Assembly: GCA_030765065.1 (NCBI GenBank)
Contig: CM060989.1
Coordinates: 38,803,501-38,867,500, forward strand
Origin: Deroplatys truncata
Taxonomy: Eukaryota; Arthropoda; Insecta; Mantodea; Mantidae
DNA length: 64,000 nucleotides
Direction of reading: 5' to 3'
Part shown: positions 46,532 to 59,850 of the stretch, in pieces
Position numbering within the stretch: the first letter of the stretch is position 1
Layout of the letters: each line of letters begins with the position of its first letter
Translations under genes and position numbers: made by a program
The notes under the pieces: model-generated
What the model was told of the DNA's origin: nothing
Seen by the model: only the letters and a program-made list of their open reading frames with translations
Database searches by the model: none

Positions 46532-49500
46532 CGAGTGGTTAAAGGCAGCGGCTTGAAAACAAGAATTTCGGGTTTGCGGAAGCAAAAAGCTTTTACCTCT
46601 TAAATTCCTGCTCTAGTTTATTAATGTAGATAAAAGGGAAGCTTGACGTTTGCTTGCAGTACAGCCGAGTGGCTAAAGTGATTGTTTTCTGCACGAAACA
46701 CCCAGGATCGAGTCTCTGTGCGGGATTTGCTTTTTATGTCTTGCTTTCAAACAATTACCTTCTATCTTTGTCTTCTTCTCCTCTTCATGGATTAGGCTGA
46801 TTCCTCTTGCGTCTTTACAGTGTGTCCTTCTCTGCCTTCCCACGTCTCTATTGGAAAGCTGTTTGGTACCTTCCTAACATGTTCTATTTCTACCTTTGTA
46901 ATAGGAAAAAAAGCTTACTGCGGAACATAGGACTCGAACCCACAATGCTTGCTTCTGAAGCACTGCCTTTAACCACTCAGCTATATTGTAACTGATCGGG
47001 TAACCACCTTTTATCTTTATTAGTACAATGAAGACTAAACTTATAGCGGAAAGATGTTAAAAGGACAGCTTCAACACGAACCCGTATTCCTTGCGTTCAA
47101 CTCACTGCCGTTAACCACTCGGCTATAGCAGAGCTAACATAAAAGTCACTTTTTTACCTTTATTAGTGCACTGAAGATTAAAGTTAATAGTGAAAAACGT
47201 TAAACTAATAACTGTGACGCGAACCCACGATTCTTGCACCGTAGTCTGTAACCCTAACCACCGCGCCCGGTGCTGTTGTGAAATACACTGCCTTACTTCT
47301 ACTAGTTATGGCTTTTATGATACACCGTGTGTCCATTCAGGTAGGAAAAAAACTAAATTGGACCAGAACCTGCGATACTTTTGATTAGAACTGGTTGCCT
47401 TACCCATGCAACTATGCATCCAGTAAGAAACTCGCCCTTAGATTGTTCTTATGCTTCCTGAATGGTAAACACGCATGTATTTGAATCCTTACGGACTTGG
47501 AATTCTAAAATCTCAAACTTCGATTATCGTCAAAAGCCATCATATCTGCATACACCTCCAAGTTCTATGGAAATAATGTACTTCTGCATTCGAAATTACG
47601 TTCCGCACGTTTTACGTAACAAACGCTGTGTATTCGTAAATATCCGAAAACTCCGACCAGATCTGAATTCTGCTAATTTTCAAATTTTCTAACGAGATAT
47701 ATCACGTGACTCAAATACTCGTTTGTACCGCTGAATTGTACCATTCAAATTTTCTGCAGAATCCACACCATAACTTGCACACCCCATAACCTCTTTCTAA
47801 GTTCAAATATCGAAATTTTTCTGCTCGACTTCAGATCCCAAAGCATACTGGAAACCGAATTTCTCTTTCACACGCAAAATCTCGGTATGGAATTTTTTGG
47901 TAGAATACAATACTGCATCACTTACGTTACTATAATAAATGAAGAAGAGCGCAGGTATGTGCATAGTTTCACTTTTACTCCTGTGTCTTTACTGTTTTTT
48001 CTTCACATAGGGAGAAAAGGTAACGTTCGCATTTTCTTTCTCGCAGTTTACACAAACACTAATTACTTGGTTCGCCATATATTTAGCTTCTGCAAAGCTT
48101 GTGGTGGAAACCATGAACTACAAACATGTCGATGGCACTGCACATGCTCTGGTTTGGGCCCATATAACATGGCATTTGTTGCGCAAAACTCCGTCCGTAT
48201 TTGTTCTCTTCCTCAAGAGCTCTGCGACGCGTGGCGTTGCTGGCAGGGAGAGCATGTCCTAGCACGAAGGAGTTTCACTGAGATTCTTGTCGGGTCTTTT
48301 ATATCATATATTCCTCATACGGCCGCTTTTGCACCTTGAAAGATGACCCTGTTGACAGACTGGTGATGCCTAGGTATGAGAAGTTGTTTACCTCCTGCAT
48401 ACCAGCTTTTTCATTGGCTGCTACTCTTGCTCCATTCTTAAATACCGTAACTAGAAACATGCTTGTTCTTATTGACTTGTACATCGTCACTTTAAGCCCA
48501 TTCCTTTAGATTGTTCACCGCTGTTTGGAGGTCTTCTCTGTTTCGTGCTCCTATTACCATGTCATCTGCGTATGCATACATAACAACCGGCAGATTTCTT
48601 GTTATCATGGTGAAGTCTATTGTAGCAATGTTAAAAGGTGTGAGGCTAAGGGATCATCCTGTAGTATTCCGTTTTTTGCTTACGTTACTATACGTAATAG
48701 AGAAAGTAAGAACCTAATCAATAGGACACTTGAGCGCAAGATGTGCTTGCCAACTTGCAACACGTGTGTTACTTCTTTCATTGGCTGAGTGGTCAGCCCA
48801 CGGATTTGGTAGTCCGGATATCCTGGTTCGATACGCATCTTGGGGTTTTGTTTTTTTAAAGGTTTCTTTTAAAAATAGATTTCAAAATTTTTGCATTAGG
48901 ACCATTCTTTACACTCAACATGTCACGAAATAGTTTAAATTTTTGCCCTAGCTTTAGTGGTATTGAAATTACAGCTCTCTAAAGCGGACTGTCATAAACT
49001 TTGACACGTCATAAAACGCAAATAAATAGGAATTTCGACCAGCGAAGGCCAGATTCGTGATCCTGGCATTCGAAACCATAGGCATACCAAATTTCATCCA
49101 AATCGGTGAGGGTCATTAGCCCAGAGGTCCGGATGGAAGCCAGTTTTGGCTGTTTTCTGAAAAATAAAAGTATTAATATCTCTGCTTGTGCACCACATTT
49201 TGCACATTACAAAGTATGAAAAAATTCGCAAAAAAATTAGCTTCCTGAGAAAAATTAGTTGGAGACTGTAGCTTTGTCCGTTCAGGAATTATTCGCGTTC
49301 AAAGTTTCGAAAAGAGGTCCAAAATCCAAGTCTAAAACCTGGCCATTTTTTGGCGTCCGAGAAAAAAATCTCTGTTTTCGGCGTGATTTGAAAGTTGTGG
49401 TCGAGCAGAATTCGGGACCGGTCTTAGATTTTCGATATCTGAATTTATAAAGAAGTTATGACGTGTGAAAGTTATGGTGTGCATTATGCAGAAAATTTGA

Positions 49501-49861
49501 AGTGTATTTATTCAGCAGTACAATCGAATAATTGAGTCATATGATATCTCGTTGGAAAGCTGAAGATCAGCAGAATTCAGATCTTGCCGTAGTTTTGCGA
49601 AATTTTCAATTATACAGGAGTTATGACGTAAAACGTGCAGAATGGACACACGTTGTGTTACAAACGGCATAAGTAGAAGAATTAAACAACCTCATTCAAG
49701 ACATGAATCCTGGTGTAGTGGTTAGAGTTACCGACTACAAAGCAGAGGACGTGAGTTCGTGTCTGAGCTCTTCGTATAGCATTTTTTTCCCTGTACAAGT
49801 TAATCTTCATTGAACTAATAAAGCCTAAAAAAAGTGACTGTTTCATCAGCTACAGCATAGC
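46532..49861 (+). repeat. Array unit 15 (subtype B, 3330 bp)
   Basis: Subtype B. The front shares gtctctgtgcg with unit 17. The tail has cctggcc (49341) and cttgccgtag (49589), which recur exactly 9989 bp later in unit 18. Confidence 0.97.
48326..48671 (-). pseudogene. RT fragment, unit 15
   Basis: YADD box at 48561-48572 (minus). Subtype B. Confidence 0.85.
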
Positions 49862-52800
49862 CGAGTGGTTAAAGGCAGCGGCTTGAAAACAAGAATTTCG
49901 GGTTTGCGGAAGCAAAAAGCTTTTACCTCTTAAATTCCTGCTCTAGTTTATTAATGTAGATAAAAGGGAAGCTTCTCGTTTGCTTGCAGTACAGCCGAGT
50001 GGCTAAAGTGATTGTTTTCTGCACGAAACACCCAGGATCAAGTCTCTTTGCGGGATTTGCTTTTTATGTCTTGCTTTCAAACAATTACCTTCTATCTTTG
50101 TCTTCTTCTCCTCTTCATGGATTAGGCTGATTCCTCTTGCGTCTTTACAGTGTGTCCTTCTCTGCCTTCCCACGTCTCTATTGGAAAGCTGTTTGGTACC
50201 TTCCTAACATGTTCTATTTCTACCTTTGTAATAGGAAAAAAAGCTTACTGCGGAACATAGGACTCGAACCCACAATGCTTGCTTCTGAAGCACTGCCTTT
50301 AACCACTCAGCTATATTGTAACTGATCGGGTAACCACCTTTTATCTTTATTAGTACAATGAAGACTAAACTTATAGCGGAAAGATGTTAAAAGGACAGCT
50401 TCAACACGAACCCGTATTCCTTGCGTTCAACTCACTGCCGTTAACCACTCGGCTATAGCAGAGCTAACATAAAAGTCACTTTTTTACCTTTATTAGTGCA
50501 CTGAAGATTAAAGTTAATAGTGAAAAACGTTAAACTAATAACTGTGACGCGAACCCACGATTCTTGCACCGTAGTCTGTAACCCTAACCACCGCGCCCGG
50601 TGCTGTTGTGAAATACGCTGCCTTACTTCTACTAGTTATGGCTTTTATGATACACCGTGTGTCCATTCAGGTAGGAAAAAAACTAAATTGGACCAGAACC
50701 TGCGATACTTTTGATTAGAACTGGTTGCCTTACCCATGCAACTATGCATCCAGTAAGAAACTCGCCCTTAGATTGTTCTTATGCTTCCTGAATGGTAAAC
50801 ACGCATGTATTTGAATCCTTACGGACTTGGAATCCTAAAATCTCAAACTTCGATTATCGTCAAAAGCCATCATATCTGCATACACCTCCAAGTTCTATGG
50901 AAATAATGTACTTCTGCATTCGAAATTACGTTCCGCACGTTTTACGTAACAAACGCTGTGTATTCGTAAATATCCGAAAACTCCGACCAGATCTGAATTC
51001 TGCTAATTTTCAAATTTTCTAACGAGATATATCACGTGACTCAAATACTCGTTTGTACCGCTGAATTGTACCATTCAAATTTTCTGCAGAATCCACACCA
51101 TAACTTGCACACCCCATAACCTCTTTCTAAGTTCAAATATCGAAATTTTTCTGCTCGACTTCAGATCCCAAAGCACATTGGAAACCGAATTTCTCTTTCA
51201 CACGCAAAATCTCGGTATGGAATTTTTTGGTAGAATACAATACTGCATCACTTACGTTACTATAATAAATGAAGAAGAGCGCAGGTATGTGCATAGTTTC
51301 ACTTTTACTCCTGTGTCTTTACTGTTTTTTCTTCACATAGGGAGAAAAGGTAACGTTCGCATTTTCTTTCTCGCAGTTTACACAAACACTAATTACTTGG
51401 TTCGCCATATATTTAGCTTCTGCAAAGCTTGTGGTGGAAACCATGAACTACAAACATGTCGATGGCACTGCACATGCTCTGGTTTGGGCCCATATAACAT
51501 GGCATTTGTTGCGCAAAACTCCGTCCGTATTTGTTCTCTTCCTCAAGAGCTCTGCGACGCGTGGCGTTGCTGGCAGGGAGAGCATGTCCTAGCACGAAGG
51601 AGTTTCACTGAGATTCTTGTCGGGTCTTTTATATCATATATTCCTCATACAGCCGCTTTTGCACCCTGAAAGATGACCCTGTTGACAGACTGGTGATGCC
51701 TAGGTATGAGAAGTTGTTTACCTCCTGCATACCAGCTTTTTCATTGGCTGCTACTCTTGCTCCATTCTTAAATACCGTAACTAGAAACATGCTTGTTCTT
51801 ATTGACTTGTACATCGTCACTTTAAGCCCATTCCTTTAGATTGTTCACCGCTGTTTGGAGGTCTTCTCTGTTTCGTGCTCCTATTACCATGTCATCTGCG
51901 TATGCATACATAACAACCGGCAGATTTCTTGTTATCATGGTGAAGTCTATTGTAGCAATGTTAAAAGGTGTGAGGCTAAGGGATCATCCTGTAGTATTCC
52001 GTTTTTTGCTTACGTTACTATACGTAATAGAGAAAGTAAGAACCTAATCAATAGGACACTTGAGCGCAAGATGTGCTTGCCAACTTGCAACACGTGTGTT
52101 ACTTCTTTCATTGGCTGAGTGGTCAGCCCACGGATTTGGTAGTCCGGATATCCTGGTTCGATACGCATCTTGGGGTTTTGTTTTTTTAAAGGTTTCTTTT
52201 AAAAATAGATTTCAAAATTTTTGCATTAGGACCATTCTTTACACTCAACATGTCACGAAATAGTTTAAATTTTTGCCCTAGCTTTAGTGGTATTGAAATT
52301 ACAGCTCTCTAAAGCGGACTGTCATAAACTTTGACACGTCATAAAACGCAAATAAATAGGAATTTCGACCAGCGAAGGCCAGATTCGTGATCCTGGCATT
52401 CGAAACCATAGGCATACCAAATTTCATCCAAATCGGTGAGGGTCATTAGCCCAGAGGTCCGGATGGAAGCCAGTTTTGGCTGTTTTCTGAAAAATAAAAG
52501 TATTAATATCTCTGCTTGTGCACCACATTTTGCACATTACAAAGTACGAAAAAATTCGCAAAAAAATTAGCTTCCTGAGAAAAATTAGTTGGAGACTGTA
52601 GCTTTGTCCGTTCAGGAATTATTCGCGTTCAAAGTTTCGAAAAGAGGTCCAAAATCCAAGTCTAAAACCTTGCCTTTTTTGGCGTCCGAGAAAAAAATCT
52701 CTGTTTTCGGCGTGATTTGAAAGTTGTGGTCGAGCAGAATTCGGGGCCGGTCTTAGATTTTCGATATCTGAATTTATAAAGAAGTTATGACGTGTGAAAG

Positions 52801-53190
52801 TTATGGTGTGCATTATGCAGAAAATTTGAAGTGTATTTATTCAGCAGTACAATCGAATAATTGAGTCATATGAAATCTCGTTGGAAAGCTGAAGATCAGC
52901 AGAATTCAGATCTTGCCTTAGTTTTGCGAAATTTTCAATTATACAGGAGTTATGACGTAAAACGTGCAGAATGGACACACGTTGTGTTACAAACGGCATA
53001 AGTAGAAGAATTAAACAACCTCATTCCAGACATGAATCCTGGTGTAGTGGTTAGAGTTACCGACTACAAAGCAGAGGACGTGAGTTCGTGTCTGAGCTCT
53101 TCGTATAGCATTTTTTTCCCTGTACAAGTTAATCTTCATTGAACTAATAAAGCCTAAAAAAAGTGACTGTTTCATCAGCTACAGCATAGC
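49862..53190 (+). repeat. Array unit 16 (subtype B, 3329 bp)
   Basis: Subtype B. The change gaagcttctcg at 49975-49977 recurs 9989 bp later in unit 19. Units 16, 17 and 19 also share agcacattgg, cctcatacag and gcaccctg. Private tail changes: tgccttttttgg near 52672 (1 bp shorter), catatgaaatctcg near 52869 and cattccagac near 53025. Confidence 0.97.
51656..52001 (-). pseudogene. RT fragment, unit 16
   Basis: YADD box at 51891-51902 (minus). Subtype B with the gcaccctg variant at the 3' end, shared with units 17 and 19. Confidence 0.85.
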
Positions 53191-56100
53191 CGAGTGGTTA
53201 AAGGCAGCGGCTTGAAAACAAGAATTTCGGGTTTGCGGAAGCAAAAAGCTTTTACCTCTTAAATTCCTGCTCTAGTTTATTAATGTAGATAAAAGGGAAG
53301 CTTGACGTTTGCTTGCAGTACAGCCGAGTGGCTAAAGTGATTGTTTTCTGCACGAAACACCCAGGATCGAGTCTCTGTGCGGGATTTGCTTTTTATGTCT
53401 TGCTTTCAAACAATTACCTTCTATCTTTGTCTTCTTCTCCTCTTCATGGATTAGGCTGATTCCTCTTGCGTCTTTACAGTGTGTCCTTCTCTGCCTTCCC
53501 ACGTCTCTATTGGAAAGCTGTTTGGTACCTTCCTAACATGTTCTATTTCTACCTTTGTAATAGGAAAAAAAGCTTACTGCGGAACATAGGACTCGAACCC
53601 ACAATGCTTGCTTCTGAAGCACTGCCTTTAACCACTCAGCTATATTGTAACTGATCGGGTAACCACCTTTTATCTTTATTAGTACAATGAAGACTAAACT
53701 TATAGCGGAAAGATGTTAAAAGGACAGCTTCAACACGAACCCGTATTTCTTGCGTTCAACTCACTGCCGTTAACCACTCGGCTATAGCAGAGCTAACATA
53801 AAAGTCACTTTTTTACCTTTATTAGTGCACTGAAGATTAAAGTTAATAGTGAAAAACGTTAAACTAATAACTGTGACGCGAACCCACGATTCTTGCACCG
53901 TAGTCTGTAACCCTAACCACCGCGCCCGGTGCTGTTGTGAAATACGCTGCCTTACTTCTACTAGTTATGGCTTTTATGATACACCGTGTGTCCATTCAGG
54001 TAGGAAAAAAACTAAATTGGACCAGAACCTGCGATACTTTTGATTAGAACTGGTTGCCTTACCCATGCAACTATGCATCCAGTAAGAAACTCGCCCTTAG
54101 ATTGTTCTTATGCTTCCTGAATGGTAAACACGCATGTATTTGAATCCTTACGGACTTGGAATCCTAAAATCTCAAACTTCGATTATCGTCAAAAGCCATC
54201 ATATCTGCATACACCTCCAAGTTCTATGGAAATAATGTACTTCTGCATTCGAAATTACGTTCCGCACGTTTTACGTAACAAACGCTGTGTATTCGTAAAT
54301 ATCCGAAAACTCCGACCAGATCTGAATTCTGCTAATTTTCAAATTTTCTAACGAGATATATCACGTGACTCAAATACTCGTTTGTACCGCTGAATTGTAC
54401 CATTCAAATTTTCTGCAGAATCCACACCATAACTTGCACACCCCATAACCTCTTTCTAAGTTCAAATATCGAAATTTTTCTGCTCGACTTCAGATCCCAA
54501 AGCACATTGGAAACCGAATTTCTCTTTCACACGCAAAATCTCGGTATGGAATTTTTTGGTAGAATACAATACTGCATCACTTACGTTACTATAATAAATG
54601 AAGAAGAGCGCAGGTATGTGCATAGTTTCACTTTTACTCCTGTGTCTTTACTGTTTTTTCTTCACATAGGGAGAAAAGGTAACGTTCGCATTTTCTTTCT
54701 CGCAGTTTACACAAACACTAATTACTTGGTTCGCCATATATTTAGCTTCTGCAAAGCTTGTGGTGGAAACCATGAACTACAAACATGTCGATGGCACTGC
54801 ACATGCTCTGGTTTGGGCCCATATAACATGGCATTTGTTGCGCAAAACTCCGTCCGTATTTGTTCTCTTCCTCAAGAGCTCTGCGACGCGTGGCGTTGCT
54901 GGCAGGGAGAGCATGTCCTAGCACGAAGGAGTTTCACTGAGATTCTTGTCGGGTCTTTTATATCATATATTCCTCATACAGCCGCTTTTGCACCCTGAAA
55001 GATGACCCTGTTGACAGACTGGTGATGCCTAGGTATGAGAAGTTGTTTACCTCCTGCATACCAGCTTTTTCATTGGCTGCTACTCTTGCTCCATTCTTAA
55101 ATACCGTAACTAGAAACATGCTTGTTCTTATTGACTTGTACATCGTCACTTTAAGCCCATTCCTTTAGATTGTTCACCGCTGTTTGGAGGTCTTCTCTGT
55201 TTCGTGCTCCTATTACCATGTCATCTGCGTATGCATACATAACAACCGGCAGATTTCTTGTTATCATGGTGAAGTCTATTGTAGCAATGTTAAAAGGTGT
55301 GAGGCTAAGGGATCATCCTGTAGTATTCCGTTTTTTGCTTACGTTACTATACGTAATAGAGAAAGTAAGAACCTAATCAATAGGACACTTGAGCGCAAGA
55401 TGTGCTTGCCAACTTGCAACACGTGTGTTACTTCTTTCATTGGCTGAGTGGTCAGCCCACGGATTTGGTAGTCCGGATATCCTGGTTCGATACGCATCTT
55501 GGGGTTTTGTTTTTTTAAAGGTTTCTTTTAAAAATAGATTTCAAAATTTTTGCATTAGGACCATTCTTTACACTCAACATGTCACGAAATAGTTTAAATT
55601 TTTGCCCTAGCTTTAGTGGTATTGAAATTACAGCTCTCTAAAGCGGACTGTCATAAACTTTGACACGTCATAAAACGCAAATAAATAGGAATTTCGACCA
55701 GCGAAGGCCAGATTCGTGATCCTGGCATTCGAAACCATAGGCATACCAAATTTCATCCAAATCGGTGAGGGTCATTAGCCCAGAGGTCCGGATGGAAGCC
55801 AGTTTTGGCTGTTTTCTGAAAAATAAAAGTATTAATATCTCTGCTTGTGCACCACATTTTGCACATTACAAAGTATGAAAAAATTCGCAAAAAAATTAGC
55901 TTCCTGAGAAAAATTAGTTGGAGACTGTAGCTTTGTCCGTTCAGGAATTATTCGCGTTCAAAGTTTCGAAAAGAGGTCCAAAATCCAAGTCTAAAACCTT
56001 GCCATTTTTTGGCGTCCGAGAAAAAAATCTCTGTTTTCGGCGTGATTTGAAAGTTGTGGTCGAGCAGAATTCGGGGCCGGTCTTAGATTTTCGATATCTG

Positions 56101-56520
56101 AATTTATAAAGAAGTTATGACGTGTGAAAGTTATGGTGTGCATTATGCAGAAAATTTGAAGTGTATTTATTCAGCAGTACAATCGAATAATTGAGTCATA
56201 TGATATCTCGTTGGAAAGCTGAAGATCAGCAGAATTCAGATCTTGCCTTAGTTTTGCGAAATTTTCAATTATACAGGAGTTATGACGTAAAACGTGCAGA
56301 ATGGACACACGTTGTGTTACAAACGGCATAAGTAGAAGAATTAAACAACCTCATTCAAGACATGAATCCTGGTGTAGTGGTTAGAGTTACCGACTACAAA
56401 GCAGAGGACGTGAGTTCGTGTCTGAGCTCTTCGTATAGCATTTTTTTCCCTGTACAAGTTAATCTTCATTGAACTAATAAAGCCAAAAAAAAGTGACTGT
56501 TTCATCAGCTACAGCCTAGC
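53191..56520 (+). repeat. Array unit 17 (subtype B, 3330 bp)
   Basis: Subtype B. The front shares gtctctgtgcg with unit 15 and the middle shares agcacattgg with units 16 and 19. Private change: cgtatttcttg near 53746. It ends with the agccaaaaaaaagtg / cagcctag junction otherwise typical of units 11-13. Confidence 0.97.
54985..55330 (-). pseudogene. RT fragment, unit 17
   Basis: YADD box at 55220-55231 (minus). As unit 16. Confidence 0.85.
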
Positions 56521-59500
56521 CGAGTGGTTAAAGGCAGCGGCTTGAAAACAAGAATTTCGGGTTTGCGGAAGCAAAAAGCTTTTACCTCTTAAATTCCTGA
56601 TCTAGTTTATTAATGTAGATAAAAGGGAAGCTTGACGTTTGCTTGCAGTACAGCCGAGTGGCTAAAGTGATTGTTTTCTGCACGAAACACCCAGGATCGA
56701 GTCTCTTTGCGGGATTTGCTTTTTATGTCTTGCTTTCAAACAATTACCTTCTATCTTTGTCTTCTTCTCCTCTTCATGGATTAGGCTGATTCCTCTTGCG
56801 TCTTTACAGTGTGTCCTTCTCTGCCTTCCCACGTCTCTATTGGAAAGCTGTTTGGTACCTTCCTAACATGTTCTATTTCTACCTTTGTAATAGGAAAAAA
56901 AGCTTACTGCGGAACATAGGACTCGAACCCACAATGCTTGCTTCTGAAGCACTGCCTTTAACCACTCAGCTATATTGTAACTGATCGGGTAACCACCTTT
57001 TATCTTTATTAGTACAATGAAGACTAAACTTATAGCGGAAAGATGTTAAAAGGACAGCTTCAACACGAACCCGTATTCCTTGCGTTCAACTCACTGCCGT
57101 TAACCACTCGGCTATAGCAGAGCTAACATAAAAGTCACTTTTTTACCTTTATTAGTGCACTGAAGATTAAAGTTAATAGTGAAAAACGTTAAACTAATAA
57201 CTGTGACGCGAACCCACGATTCTTGCACCGTAGTCTGTAACCCTAACCACCGCGCCCGGTGCTGTTGTGAAATACACTGCCTTACTTCTACTAGTTATGG
57301 CTTTTATGATACACCGTGTGTCCATTCAGGTAGGAAAAAAACTAAATTGGACCAGAACCTGCGATACTTTTGATTAGAACTGGTTGCCTTACCCATGCAA
57401 CTATGCATCCAGTAAGAAACTCGCCCTTAGATTGTTCTTATGCTTCCTGAATGGTAAACACGCATGTATTTGAATCCTTACGGACTTGGAATTCTAAAAT
57501 CTCAAACTTCGATTATCGTCAAAAGCCATCATATCTGCATACACCTCCAAGTTCTATGGAAATAATGTACTTCTGCATTCGAAATTACGTTCCGCACGTT
57601 TTACGTAACAAACGCTGTGTATTCGTAAATATCCGAAAACTCCGACCAGATCTGAATTCTGCTAATTTTCAAATTTTCTAACGAGATATATCACGTGACT
57701 CAAATACTCGTTTGTACCGCTGAATTGTACCATTCAAATTTTCTGCAGAATCCACACCATAACTTGCACACCCCATAACCTCTTTCTAAGTTCAAATATC
57801 GAAATTTTTCTGCTCGACTTCAGATCCCAAAGCATACTGGAAACCGAATTTCTCTTTCACACGCAAAATCTCGGTATGGAATTTTTTGGTAGAATACAAT
57901 ACTGCATCACTTACGTTACTATAATAAATGAAGAAGAGCGCAGGTATGTGCATAGTTTCACTTTTACTCCTGTGTCTTTACTGTTTTTTCTTCACATAGG
58001 GAGAAAAGGTAACGTTCGCATTTTCTTTCTCGCAGTTTACACAAACACTAATTACTTGGTTCGCCATATATTTAGCTTCTGCAAAGCTTGTGGTGGAAAC
58101 CATGAACTACAAACATGTCGATGGCACTGCACATGCTCTGGTTTGGGCCCATATAACATGGCATTTGTTGCGCAAAACTCCGTCCGTATTTGTTCTCTTC
58201 CTCAAGAGCTCTGCGACGCGTGGCGTTGCTGGCAGGGAGAGCATGTCCTAGCACGAAGGAGTTTCACTGAGATTCTTGTCGGGTCTTTTATATCATATAT
58301 TCCTCATACGGCCGCTTTTGCACCTTGAAAGATGACCCTGTTGACAGACTGGTGATGCCTAGGTATGAGAAGTTGTTTACCTCCTGCATACCAGCTTTTT
58401 CATTGGCTGCTACTCTTGCTCCATTCTTAAATACCGTAACTAGAAACATGCTTGTTCTTATTGACTTGTACATCGTCACTTTAAGCCCATTCCTTTAGAT
58501 TGTTCACCGCTGTTTGGAGGTCTTCTCTGTTTCGTGCTCCTATTACCATGTCATCTGCGTATGCATACATAACAACCGGCAGATTTCTTGTTATCATGGT
58601 GAAGTCTATTGTAGCAATGTTAAAAGGTGTGAGGCTAAGGGATCATCCTGTAGTATTCCGTTTTTTGCTTACGTTACTATACGTAATAGAGAAAGTAAGA
58701 ACCTAATCAATAGGACACTTGAGCGCAAGATGTGCTTGCCAACTTGCAACACGTGTGTTACTTCTTTCATTGGCTGAGTGGTCAGCCCACGGATTTGGTA
58801 GTCCGGATATCCTGGTTCGATACGCATCTTGGGGTTTTGTTTTTTTAAAGGTTTCTTTTAAAAATAGATTTCAAAATTTTTGCATTAGGACCATTCTTTA
58901 CACTCAACATGTCACGAAATAGTTTAAATTTTTGCCCTAGCTTTAGTGGTATTGAAATTACAGCTCTCTAAAGCGGACTGTCATAAACTTTGACACGTCA
59001 TAAAACGCAAATAAATAGGAATTTCGACCAGCGAAGGCCAGATTCGTGATCCTGGCATTCGAAACCATAGGCATACCAAATTTCATCCAAATCGGTGAGG
59101 GTCATTAGCCCAGAGGTCCGGATGGAAGCCAGTTTTGGCTGTTTTCTGAAAAATAAAAGTATTAATATCTCTGCTTGTGCACCACATTTTGCACATTACA
59201 AAGTATGAAAAAATTCGCAAAAAAATTAGCTTCCTGAGAAAAATTAGTTGGAGACTGTAGCTTTGTCCGTTCAGGAATTATTCGCGTTCAAAGTTTCGAA
59301 AAGAGGTCCAAAATCCAAGTCTAAAACCTGGCCATTTTTTGGCGTCCGAGAAAAAAATCTCTGTTTTCGGCGTGATTTGAAAGTTGTGGTCGAGCAGAAT
59401 TCGGGACCGGTCTTAGATTTTCGATATCTGAATTTATAAAGAAGTTATGACGTGTGAAAGTTATGGTGTGCATTATGCAGAAAATTTGAAGTGTATTTAT

Positions 59501-59850
59501 TCAGCAGTACAATCGAATAATTGAGTCATATGATATCTCGTTGGAAAGCTGAAGATCAGCAGAATTCAGATCTTGCCGTAGTTTTGCGAAATTTTCAATT
59601 ATACAGGAGTTATGACGTAAAACGTGCAGAATGGACACACGTTGTGTTACAAACGGCATAAGTAGAAGAATTAAACAACCTCATTCAAGACATGAATCCT
59701 GGTGTAGTGGTTAGAGTTACCGACTACAAAGCAGAGGACGTGAGTTCGTGTCTGAGCTCTTCGTATAGCATTTTTTTCCCTGTACAAGTTAATCTTCATT
59801 GAACTAATAAAGCCTAAAAAAAGTGACTGTTTCATCAGCTACAGCATAGC
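56521..59850 (+). repeat. Array unit 18 (subtype B, 3330 bp)
   Basis: Subtype B mosaic. The front has cctgatctag and agcatactgg, as in units 11-13. The tail has cctggcc (59330) and cttgccgtag (59578), exactly as in unit 15 three units earlier. Confidence 0.97.
58315..58660 (-). pseudogene. RT fragment, unit 18
   Basis: YADD box at 58550-58561 (minus). As units 10-15. Confidence 0.85.
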